Source of the DNA: Zafaria ginkgonis
GTDB lineage: Bacteria > Actinomycetota > Actinomycetes > Actinomycetales > Micrococcaceae
Assembly: GCF_039540195.1 (NCBI RefSeq)
Contig: NZ_BAABEO010000001.1
Location: 62,001-126,000, forward strand
Reading direction: 5' to 3'
Length of the DNA stretch: 64,000 nucleotides
Shown in pieces: positions 8,623-16,259 of this stretch (the stretch's first letter is position 1; each line of letters opens with the position of its first letter). Under the pieces are notes generated by a model, which was not told the origin of the DNA, searched no databases, and saw nothing but the letters and a program-made list of their open reading frames with translations. Position numbers and translations under genes: made by a program.

Positions 8623-8955
8623 TCAAGACCCCTGTGTGTTGACGAAATCTACGCCTCGATCGTTCGCACTTCCGGAGACAATGTCAACCCCCTTGGCCAT
8701 AATCTCGAAGACGTAAATGAATCCAAAAGTGTTGACAATCATGGTTGACCGTCGATACGTTGGGGCCACTTCAACTGGTTTCCTGCCCGCCGATTTTTGC
8801 CCCACTGATTTTCGGCAGAGCGTAGGCCTGCGGCTTCCGGCACAACGCTGTGCGGGCCGCTGCCGCCGCCGAGCGCATTGGCGAGAGGGTCGCCCGCGAG
8901 CGCGGCCCCGCCAGCCCGGGCGGTCTCCATTCCACTAGTCCACAAGGAAGGCCTC
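8623..8955. promoter_or_regulatory. Divergent galB / permease promoter region with four GTTGAC/GTCAAC boxes
   Basis: A 333-base gap with no gene. Boxes: GTTGAC 8638-8643, GTCAAC 8683-8688, GTTGAC 8731-8736 and GTTGAC 8744-8749. A plus-strand promoter can be read as TTGACA (8732-8737), 18 bases, TACGTT (8756-8761), so one box covers its -35. On the minus strand TTGACA (8682-8687) is followed after 17 bases by AACGAT. The same boxes occur at the promoter of the GntR gene at 12684. Part of the match is unavoidable because TTGACA is also the -35 consensus. Confidence 0.5.
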
Positions 8956-10335
8956 ATGGTTTCTCCAAGCTCCGAAGTCCAAGGATCCGGACGTGCTGCT
9001 CCCTCCGCCGCGGAGCGGAGGAAGGTGCTGGGTGCAAGTTTCATCGGAACCGCCATCGAGTGGTACGACTTTTTCCTCTACGGCGCGGCAGCGGCGCTGA
9101 TCTTCGGCCCCCAGTTCTTCCCGACAGAGGACCCCTTGGCCGGCACGCTGGCCGCTTTTGCCACCTTTGCCGTGGGCTTCATCGCCCGGCCCATCGGCGG
9201 CGTCCTGATGGGGCATTTCGGCGACCGGGTGGGCCGCAAGTCGATGCTGTTGATCTCCATGCTCCTGATGGGCGGGGCCACGGTGGCCATCGGCCTGCTG
9301 CCGAATTACGCGGCCATCGGTGCGGCTGCCCCCGCGTTGCTCGTCACGTTCCGCTTCCTGCAGGGCCTGGGCGTGGGCGGGGAATGGGGCGGTGCCGTGC
9401 TGATGGCCGTCGAATACTCGCCGCGGAACAAGCGCGCCCTGTACGGGTCGTTTCCCCAGATGGGGCTGCCCGCCGGCATCATCCTGTCCAACCTTGTCTT
9501 CATCGCCGTGACGGCGCTCTTCGCCCCTGACATGTTCCAGGCCTGGGGCTGGCGCGTGCCCTTCCTGCTGAGCGGGGCCCTGATCATCGTCGCGCTGTAC
9601 CTGCGGCTCCAAATCGAAGAGTCCCCCTCCTTTGAAGAGGCCAAGCGCAGCGACGTGGTGGAGAAGAATCCCCTGCGCACCGTCCTCACCAAGCACGGGC
9701 TGACGGTCATGCTCGCCGGAGCGGTCTCGATCGCGTCGCCCGCCATCGGCTACATCTACTCGGTCTACATGCTCTCCTACGGAACCACTGCCCTGGAGAT
9801 CTCCCGCCCGACCATGCTGTGGTTGATTGTTTTTGGAGCCGTGGCCCATCTGGTCACGGTCTACCTGGGCGCGGTCCTGGCGGACCGGTTCGGCCAGAAG
9901 CCGGTCTTTACCGCGGGCGCCGCCCTCGTTATCGTGTGGGCCTTTCCCTTCTTCGGACTGATCAACACCGCAAACCCGGGCCTGATCCTGCTCGCGTTCA
10001 CCGTCATGCTGCTGGCGCAGTCGCTGATGGCCGGTCCCCAGGCAGCCATGATTGCCGAGCTCTTCCCCTCCACCGTCAGGTACAGCGGAACCTCCATTGC
10101 CTACCAGATCGGCTCCATCCTCGGCGGCGGGTTTGCGCCGCTGATCGCCACGAGCCTGTTCGCGACCTACGGGTCCACGGTTCCGATCTCCCTTTACCTC
10201 CTGGTCCTCGGGGCCCTGAGCCTGGGTGCGATCATCCTGCTCAAGGTGGGACGGTACAGCGCCTCGTACGATGCGCCCGAAGCCTCGCACCACGTTGAGG
10301 AAATCTACGCCGACGGCAACGGTCCTGCCCGCTGA
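8956..10335 (+). CDS. MFS transporter, metabolite:H+ symporter (MHS) family
   Basis: Twelve-helix inner-membrane symporter of 459 residues, like shikimate, 2-oxoglutarate or proline permeases. Family marks: GTAIEWYDFFLYGAAAALIF in the first helix, RPIGGVLMGHFGDRVGRKSM in loop 2-3, QGLGVGGEWGGAVLM in helix 4. Start: ATG with AAGGAAG upstream; the longer frame has no ribosome site. It leads the plus-strand unit that continues with an esterase, a muconolactone-isomerase-family protein and a Rieske oxygenase, so an aromatic acid is the likely cargo. Confidence 0.82.
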   Translation: MVSPSSEVQGSGRAAPSAAERRKVLGASFIGTAIEWYDFFLYGAAAALIFGPQFFPTEDPLAGTLAAFATFAVGFIARPIGGVLMGHFGDRVGRKSMLLISMLLMGGATVAIGLLPNYAAIGAAAPALLVTFRFLQGLGVGGEWGGAVLMAVEYSPRNKRALYGSFPQMGLPAGIILSNLVFIAVTALFAPDMFQAWGWRVPFLLSGALIIVALYLRLQIEESPSFEEAKRSDVVEKNPLRTVLTKHGLTVMLAGAVSIASPAIGYIYSVYMLSYGTTALEISRPTMLWLIVFGAVAHLVTVYLGAVLADRFGQKPVFTAGAALVIVWAFPFFGLINTANPGLILLAFTVMLLAQSLMAGPQAAMIAELFPSTVRYSGTSIAYQIGSILGGGFAPLIATSLFATYGSTVPISLYLLVLGALSLGAIILLKVGRYSASYDAPEASHHVEEIYADGNGPAR

Positions 10336-10382
10336 TCCCGGCCTGACCTCGAACCCCAAGCCTTAGCCAAAAGGAGTCAAGA

Positions 10383-11138
10383 ATGACGGAGATCATCAAC
10401 CCGGAAACGGCCGGAGGCGGGACCTACGTCCTGGTCCACGGCGCCTGGCACGGAGCGTGGTGCTGGCGGCCGGTCCAGCGGCTGCTGGAAGCCGCGGGTG
10501 CAACCGTACTGACTCCGACCCTCACGGGGCTGGGCGACAGGGCACACCTGCTGACCCCCGAGACGGGACTGCGCACCCACGTGACGGATGTCGTGGCCAC
10601 CATCGAGTCAGAGGACCTGCGGGACGTCATCCTTGTGGGTCACAGTTACGCGGGCCTGGTGGCGACCGGCGCCGCCGCGCTGGTCCCGGACAGGATCAAG
10701 CGGCTGGTGATCCTCGACGGCTTCCTGCCGGAGCCAGGCGAGGTCGCCATCGACCTGCTGCCGGAACGGGCCGCGGCCCACTACCTGGAGTCGGCCCGCG
10801 AGAACGGCGGCCTGGTCATTGACCCGCGGCCGCTGGAAAACCTGGGAGTCACCGACCAGCGGATCATCGCGGACCTGTCGCCCCGCCTGACGGCCCATCC
10901 CGCCAAGACCTACCTTGACGCGGTGGAACATGGCCTGTCGGACCTGCCGTTCACCGGCGAGTACCTGTTGTGCTCCGGATGGGCGACACCGTTCACCCGC
11001 TTCGCCCAGCGGGCGGAGACGGCCGGCTGGCAGGTCGCCGAACTGGATGCGGACCACGAAGTGATGGTGACGAACGCAGAACTGCTGGCAGAACACCTGC
11101 TGCAGCCCCAGAAGCACACCGTGCGTGTGGCCGTTTAG
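10383..11138 (+). CDS. Alpha/beta hydrolase, esterase of the plant methylesterase/hydroxynitrile lyase-like group
   Basis: Cytoplasmic hydrolase of 251 residues. YVLVHGAWHGAWCW forms the oxyanion region, VGHSYAG the nucleophile elbow, and DADHEVMV supplies the catalytic His. This subgroup (MES/SABP2-like) often acts on carboxylic methyl esters, so demethylation of an aromatic methyl ester before ring metabolism is plausible. It is 47 bases after the permease gene, 11 before the next gene, and clearly co-transcribed. Confidence 0.75.
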   Translation: MTEIINPETAGGGTYVLVHGAWHGAWCWRPVQRLLEAAGATVLTPTLTGLGDRAHLLTPETGLRTHVTDVVATIESEDLRDVILVGHSYAGLVATGAAALVPDRIKRLVILDGFLPEPGEVAIDLLPERAAAHYLESARENGGLVIDPRPLENLGVTDQRIIADLSPRLTAHPAKTYLDAVEHGLSDLPFTGEYLLCSGWATPFTRFAQRAETAGWQVAELDADHEVMVTNAELLAEHLLQPQKHTVRVAV

Positions 11139-11149
11139 AAGGAGAAGCG

Positions 11150-11461
11150 ATGGAATTCCTGGTCCGGCAACAAAACGACATGCCCCCGATGGCTGCAGAA
11201 GAGGAAGCCCGCATCAAGTCGGCGGAGCGGGAGTACGCCCAGCAACTGCGCGACCGGGGCATCCTGCGCAGGCTGTGGCGGGTTCCCGGAACCCGCACCG
11301 CCGTCGGCTGGTATGAAGCCGAGGACGTGACGGAGCTTCACGACGTCCTGTCCGGCCTCCCCACCTTCCAGTGGCAGAGCATCACGGTCGAGGCGCTGGC
11401 CATGCATCCGCAGGAAAAGCTGCTCGCCGCGGCGAAGTCCTCCACTCCCGCGACAGCCTAA
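11150..11461 (+). CDS. Muconolactone delta-isomerase family small protein
   Basis: A 103-residue ferredoxin-like-fold protein of the MLI family: MEFLVRQQNDMPP at the start, EEARIKSAEREYAQQLRDRG, a GTRTAVGWYEAED strand and a FQWQSITVEAL end. Start: ATG preceded by AGAAGGAGA; a longer frame begins inside the esterase gene. Classical MLI isomerises muconolactone in the beta-ketoadipate route, but no other ortho-cleavage gene is present, so this copy may isomerise a different lactone or bind an aromatic intermediate. Confidence 0.75.
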   Translation: MEFLVRQQNDMPPMAAEEEARIKSAEREYAQQLRDRGILRRLWRVPGTRTAVGWYEAEDVTELHDVLSGLPTFQWQSITVEALAMHPQEKLLAAAKSSTPATA

Positions 11462-11503
11462 GGACCGTCCCCGGGCGGGCCGTGCAAGTAGAAAGCGCTA
11501 ATC

Positions 11504-12598
11504 ATGACGCAAGTTGAAGTACGTGGAACGACGACGGCCCGGATCCTGGGCCATCCCTTGGATGCCTGGTACGTGGCCGCGTGGGACCACGAGGTCACGC
11601 GCACGCCGACGTCGCGCCGGATCGCGGATCGCCCACTGGCGCTGTACCGGACCGAAGATGGCAGGGCGGTGGCGCTGGCCGATGCGTGCTGGCACCGGCT
11701 GGCCCCGCTGTCGATGGGCAAGACCGTGGGACGGGACGGGATCCAGTGCCCCTACCACGGCATCGTGTACAACTCGGCCGGACGCTGCGCTTCGATGCCG
11801 GCGCAGGAGACGATCAACCCCTCGGCCACGGTGCCCTCCTTCCCGGTGGTGGAGCGCTACCGCTTCGTCTGGGTCTGGCTGGGGGATCCGGCCAAGGCGG
11901 ATCCGGACCTGGTCCCTGACATGCACCAGATGGACAGCCCGGAGTGGGCCGGTGACGGGGAGACGATCCATACCGCGTGCAACTACCAGCTGGTGCTGGA
12001 CAACCTGATGGACCTGACCCACGAGGAGTTCGTGCATTCCTCCAGCATCGGCCAGGAGGAGTTGAGCGAGTCCGACTTCGAGGTCACCCACGATGAGAAC
12101 ACCGTCACCGTCTCCCGCTGGATGCACAACATCGACGCTCCGCCGGTTTGGGCCAATTACCTCAGGGACCGCTTTCCCGACTACACCGGTCCGGTGGACC
12201 GCTGGCAGATCATCCAGTGGCAGTACCCCTCCACCATCCGCATCGACGTCGGGGTGGCCAAGGCCGGCACCGGCGCCCCGGAGGGGGACCGCAGCCAGGG
12301 CGTGAACGGGTTCGTCATGAACACCATCTCCCCGGAGACGGACCGCAGCTGCCACTACTTCTGGGCGTTCATGCGCAACTACCGGCTCAACGATGCTGCC
12401 ATCACCCGGAAGACCACGCAGGGGGTATCGGGCATCTTCGCCCAGGACGAGGCGATGCTCAAGGCGCAGCAGGAGGCCATCGACGCCAACCCGGACTACC
12501 AGTTCTACAGCCTGAACATCGATGCCGGCGGCATGTGGGTGCGCCGGATGATCGAGCGGATGCTGGCGGCCGAGGGTCAGCTGGCGGCGGCGCGGTAG
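11504..12598 (+). CDS. Rieske non-heme iron oxygenase, VanA-like aromatic O-demethylase component
   Basis: Oxygenase component (364 residues) of a two-component Rieske demethylase such as vanillate O-demethylase. The [2Fe-2S] motif is Cys62-Trp-His64 ... Cys82-Pro-Tyr-His85, and the mononuclear iron site lies in DNLMDLTHEEFVH (His173, His178). Length and the NLMDLTH segment match VanA-type enzymes. No VanB-like ferredoxin reductase is present in the window, so electrons must come from a reductase encoded elsewhere. It would give an oxygen-dependent alternative to the two folate-dependent demethylases upstream. Confidence 0.83.
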   Translation: MTQVEVRGTTTARILGHPLDAWYVAAWDHEVTRTPTSRRIADRPLALYRTEDGRAVALADACWHRLAPLSMGKTVGRDGIQCPYHGIVYNSAGRCASMPAQETINPSATVPSFPVVERYRFVWVWLGDPAKADPDLVPDMHQMDSPEWAGDGETIHTACNYQLVLDNLMDLTHEEFVHSSSIGQEELSESDFEVTHDENTVTVSRWMHNIDAPPVWANYLRDRFPDYTGPVDRWQIIQWQYPSTIRIDVGVAKAGTGAPEGDRSQGVNGFVMNTISPETDRSCHYFWAFMRNYRLNDAAITRKTTQGVSGIFAQDEAMLKAQQEAIDANPDYQFYSLNIDAGGMWVRRMIERMLAAEGQLAAAR

Positions 12599-12638
12599 GG
12601 CCGCCTTTGCTCCGCTTGCCCGCGCTGCGGCCGTGCAA

Positions 12639-12664
12639 TAATGTCAACAAAATTGGTTGTCAAT
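12639..12664. promoter_or_regulatory. Promoter and autoregulatory boxes of the GntR gene
   Basis: TTGCCC (12616-12621), 17 bases, TAATGT (12639-12644) reads as a promoter. TGTCAAC at 12642-12648 overlaps the -10, and a second copy, TGTCAAT, follows at 12658-12664. The spacing is 16 bases. These boxes match those between galB and the permease, suggesting the GntR protein represses itself and that divergent promoter. Confidence 0.5.
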
Positions 12665-12683
12665 AATCAGCGGAGGAGCAGTC

Positions 12684-13352
12684 GTGGCAGCGGAGAGCCT
12701 CACGGACACCCAAGCGGTCGTATCCAGGCTCCGGGACGCGATTTCACGCGGAGACCTGGCGCCGAACCAGCGGCTCATCGAGCAGGACATCTGCACCGCC
12801 TACAACGCGAGCCGGGCCACGGTGCGGGCCGCGCTGGCCGAATTGGCGACCGAGGGACTGGTGGAACGGATCCAGAACCGCGGTGCACGGGTGCGCTCGG
12901 TTCCGGTGTCCGAGGCCATCGAAATCCTCGAAGTCCGCACGGCGCTCGAAGCCATGTGCGCGGCCCAGGCCGCCGCCAAGCGAACGGACGAGGACCGGCA
13001 AATGCTCCAGTCCCTGGGTGAGGATATGCGCCAGGCCATCGAAACGGGCGATCTGTACCGTTACTCCGACCTCAACAACCGTCTGCATGAAGCCGTGCTG
13101 GACATCAGCCAGCACGGCACGGCCGCCGCGGTGATCCATCGGCTCAAGGGGCAAGTGGTCCGGCATCAGTTTCGGCTCAACCTGCGTTCGGGAGGTCCTG
13201 TCGGCTCGCTGGCTGAACACCTGGAAATCATCGATGCCATCTGCGGCGGTGACGCGGATGGTGCCGAAGATGCCATGAAGCGGCATCTGCTCAACGTTGC
13301 CGACGCGCTCCGGGAGCGCGCCATGGAGGGGCAGGCCGCCAGCAGCATCTAG
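12684..13352 (+). CDS. GntR-family transcriptional regulator (FadR/FCD type)
   Basis: DNA-binding repressor of 222 residues: an N-terminal winged helix-turn-helix (SRLRDAISRGDLAPNQRL, then YNASRATVRAALAELATEGL) and an all-helical FCD effector domain with metal-binding-type Asp/His positions (DLNNRLHEAVLD, LAEHLEIIDA, MKRHLLN). The GTG at 12684 with GGAGGA upstream is chosen over a TTG nine codons earlier, which falls inside the operator boxes. It lies directly after the aromatic cluster and is the best candidate regulator for it, answering to an aromatic acid. Confidence 0.82.
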   Translation: MAAESLTDTQAVVSRLRDAISRGDLAPNQRLIEQDICTAYNASRATVRAALAELATEGLVERIQNRGARVRSVPVSEAIEILEVRTALEAMCAAQAAAKRTDEDRQMLQSLGEDMRQAIETGDLYRYSDLNNRLHEAVLDISQHGTAAAVIHRLKGQVVRHQFRLNLRSGGPVGSLAEHLEIIDAICGGDADGAEDAMKRHLLNVADALRERAMEGQAASSI

Positions 13353-13623
13353 GGAGCGGCTCCGCTTCCGTTGCCGTAGCTTCAAAGCGCCAACAGGCGC
13401 CGGGACGGCCCACGCCGGCCGGGGAGGCCTTCATGCGGCCAGCCGCCACCCGCGCGCCGCATCATCGGTGCTGCGCCACTGATGTTCCAACAGCGTTACC
13501 ATGCCGTTCTGCTATGGAACCGATAGCTTTTTAGTCCTGTTTTGGTGGGTGCTGTGCTGCGCATACTTCTGGGAGCGCTCCCCGGAGTGATGCCCGTCAC
13601 CCACCGAACGAAGGACCACCGCA
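13353..13623. promoter_or_regulatory. Intergenic region before ABC importer 1
   Basis: A 271-base gap. An imperfect dyad near 13484-13521 pairs TTCCAACAG with CTGctatGGAA around CCAT/ATGG, a possible operator; the following AT-rich stretch (GATAGCTTTTTAG) could be a -10 area. No coding potential was seen. Confidence 0.25.
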
Positions 13624-15219
13624 ATGAACCGTGCCGAGACCCGCCGTCCCGCCGCCCGCCGTTGGGCTACGGTCACCACCGTGCTGACCACGGCCACGCT
13701 GGCCCTCGCCGGCTGCACCACCGGCAGCGGCAACGCTTCCGCCCCCGAAGGAGGGGCGTCCACGGACACGATCAACACCACGTTCAACGCCGATCCGACG
13801 ACGTTCTCCCCGCCGCAGGGCCGCAACGCCGACGACTACATGGCCAGCCGGCTCCTGTTCGACACGCTCGTGCGCCGCGGAACCGACAACTCGATCGTCC
13901 CGAACCTCGCCTCCGCGTGGGAAGTTACTCCCACCCGGGGCGTGTTCACCATCGGGGAGAACGGCACGTGCTCCGACGGCACCAGGATCACCCCCACCGT
14001 GGTGGCGGACTCGCTCAGGAACTTCGCCTCGCCCGACACCAACTCCAACTTCCGCGAACTGGTCTTCGGCCCGGGCAAGACCACCATCACCGCCGACGAC
14101 GAGGCCGGCACCGTCACCATCGACGTCACCGAACCCTGGGCCGACATGCTCCAGGGCCTGAGCATGACCGCCACCGGCATCGTCTGCCCCGACGGGCTCG
14201 CCGACCCCAAAGGCCTGAATGCCGGCACCGCCGACGGCGCCTTCTCCGGCCCCTACGCGCTCGCCGAAAAGCAGAGCGGCGTGAAGTACGCCTTCAAGCT
14301 GCGCGAGGACTACAGCTCCTGGCCACAGTACGAGCCGGCCATCGAGGGCGTGCCCGCCGCGACGATCAACGCCTCGGTCAACGCCAATTCAAGTGCCGTC
14401 GCGAACGAACTGCTCACCGGGACGCGCGACATCGCCATCATCCGTGGCAAGGACATGAGCCGGTTCGACGGCCAGAAGGGCTTCACGGCCGAGAAGTTCC
14501 CCATCGGCAGCATGTTCGCGCTCTTCAACGAGCGCCAGGGTTCGCCGTTCACCGACGCCGAAATGCGCCGCTCCGTCGCCCAAGTCGTGGACCGCAACGC
14601 GTTCTCCCAGGCCGCGACCGGCGGCCAGGGCGAGCCCTACTACTCCTTCGCGCACCCCTCGGTGCCCTGCGCCGTGACCGACGCGTCCGCCGTCCTTCCG
14701 CAGGACCCGGCCGCCGCTGCCCAAGCCCTCACCGGCGAGAAGATCAAGTTCCTGGGCACGCAGGTGTTCGGTCCCAACGGCGCCGCCAACACCTACGTCT
14801 CGGAAGCCATGCGCCAGGCCGGCGCCGACGTCGAACTGCGCAACGTCGACCTCGCCACCTGGTCGACCGATTCGCAGAAGCCCGAAAAGTGGGACATGAC
14901 GCTCATGGGCGCCATCAACGCCGGCGGCACCATGTACGGCGCACTCTCGGTGCTGATCGGCCCGAGCACCGAAAATGGCGGCCTGAACTGGACCGGCAAC
15001 GAGAACCCGGAGCTGAAGGCCCTCGTCGCCGATGCCATGGCCGAGGAGGACGAAGCCAAGCGCTGCGGCATCTACAACGAGATCCAGCGGATCGTGGTCG
15101 AGGACGCCCACGCCGTCCCGCTCGGTTCCCTGGTCGCCCAGACCACCGCCCGTGAAGGGTTCGCGGTGTCCGTGTTCAACGGACAGCGCGACGAGAGCAC
15201 CATGCGCATCACGAAGTGA
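13624..15219 (+). CDS. ABC importer substrate-binding lipoprotein, family 5 (oligopeptide/nickel class)
   Basis: Extracytoplasmic binding protein of 531 residues. A lipoprotein signal ends in LALAGC (Cys31), after an RRPAARR twin-arginine-like start. The mature part has the SBP_bac_5 pattern: NTTFNADPTTFSPPQG, VPNLASAWEV, FSDGTRIT-like CSDGTRITPTVVADSL, and a late EMRRSVAQVVDRNAF. Followed after 11 bases by permease and ATPase genes, forming a full peptide-class importer. No metabolic enzyme is linked, so the ligand is open: peptide, glycoside or other small organic. Confidence 0.82.
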   Translation: MNRAETRRPAARRWATVTTVLTTATLALAGCTTGSGNASAPEGGASTDTINTTFNADPTTFSPPQGRNADDYMASRLLFDTLVRRGTDNSIVPNLASAWEVTPTRGVFTIGENGTCSDGTRITPTVVADSLRNFASPDTNSNFRELVFGPGKTTITADDEAGTVTIDVTEPWADMLQGLSMTATGIVCPDGLADPKGLNAGTADGAFSGPYALAEKQSGVKYAFKLREDYSSWPQYEPAIEGVPAATINASVNANSSAVANELLTGTRDIAIIRGKDMSRFDGQKGFTAEKFPIGSMFALFNERQGSPFTDAEMRRSVAQVVDRNAFSQAATGGQGEPYYSFAHPSVPCAVTDASAVLPQDPAAAAQALTGEKIKFLGTQVFGPNGAANTYVSEAMRQAGADVELRNVDLATWSTDSQKPEKWDMTLMGAINAGGTMYGALSVLIGPSTENGGLNWTGNENPELKALVADAMAEEDEAKRCGIYNEIQRIVVEDAHAVPLGSLVAQTTAREGFAVSVFNGQRDESTMRITK

Positions 15220-15230
15220 GCTGACCGACC

Positions 15231-16259
15231 GTGACCACCACCATCGCCACCGAGGCGAGCCGCACCCCCGGCCTCAGGGCCGGACGACGGCGGGGCCCGG
15301 CCCAGCACCCCTGGGTGCGGTTCGGGCTCCGCCGGTTCGGCGGGCTCCTGCTGTCCTTCGCCGTCCTGACGGCCGTCACCTTCCTGATCGTCCCCCTGAT
15401 CCCCGGCGACCCGGCCGCCGTGGCCGCCGGCGACGGCGCAAGCGCCGCCCAGATCGCCCAGATGCGCCAGGAACTGGGGCTGGAGCAGCCCCTAATCGTT
15501 CAGTTCCTCACCTACTTCAGCGGCATCATCACGCTGGACCTGGGCACCTCCTTCATCAGCGGCGAAGAGGTTTCCCAGGTGATCTTCTCGCGGTTCCCGT
15601 TCACGGCCCAGATCGCACTGCTTGCGATCGTCCTGGTGCTGCTGATCGCCGTGCCGGTCGGCATGGGCGTCGCGATCCTGACCCGCGGCGGCCGCCTCCC
15701 TTGGCTGGACCACGGGTTCAACGTCGTGACCGGCTTCATCTACGCCGTCCCCCAGTACGTCATGGGAACCCTGCTCGTCGTCGTCTTCGCCGTGACGCTC
15801 GGCTGGTTTCCGGCCGCCGGCGCGGCCACGTTCGACTCCCTGGTGCTGCCCACGGCGGGCCTGATGTTCGGGCCGGCGTGCGTGATCGCCCGCGTGGTGC
15901 GGCGGGAAACCGCCGTCGTCCTGGACAAGGACTACGTCCGCACCGCCCGCGGCTGGCGGCTGGGCGCTGCCCGCACCCACCTGCGCTACGTGCTGCCGAA
16001 CCTGATCACCACCACCCTCACGCTCTCCGGCCTCATCCTCGCCGCGCAGTTGGGCGGCGCGGTGGTCATCGAGACGGTCTTCGCCTGGCCCGGCTTGGGG
16101 CAGGGCATCGTCAACGCGATCCTGCAGCGCGACTACCCGGTGATCCGCGGGATCATCCTGGTCCTCGGCCTGCTCGCAACACTCATCATCATCCTGGTCG
16201 ATGTGGTCCTGGCGGTCATCGATCCGCGCAACCTTGGAGGTGCCTCCCATGATGCCTAG
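15231..16259 (+). CDS. ABC importer permease, DppB type
   Basis: Inner-membrane subunit (342 residues) with six expected helices. Family marks: a long first helix FGGLLLSFAVLTAVTFLIV followed by IPGDPAA, a large periplasmic loop, and the EAA loop around YVRTARGWRLGAARTHLRYVLPN (positions about 235-260). Start: GTG at 15231. Its last bases overlap the next gene by 11, so the two are co-translated. Confidence 0.85.
   Translation: MTTTIATEASRTPGLRAGRRRGPAQHPWVRFGLRRFGGLLLSFAVLTAVTFLIVPLIPGDPAAVAAGDGASAAQIAQMRQELGLEQPLIVQFLTYFSGIITLDLGTSFISGEEVSQVIFSRFPFTAQIALLAIVLVLLIAVPVGMGVAILTRGGRLPWLDHGFNVVTGFIYAVPQYVMGTLLVVVFAVTLGWFPAAGAATFDSLVLPTAGLMFGPACVIARVVRRETAVVLDKDYVRTARGWRLGAARTHLRYVLPNLITTTLTLSGLILAAQLGGAVVIETVFAWPGLGQGIVNAILQRDYPVIRGIILVLGLLATLIIILVDVVLAVIDPRNLGGASHDA

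Noticed and set aside
11150..11461. catC of a beta-ketoadipate cluster
   Set aside because: No catA, catB or pca genes are nearby and the surrounding genes belong to 4,5-cleavage, so the symbol was not assigned.
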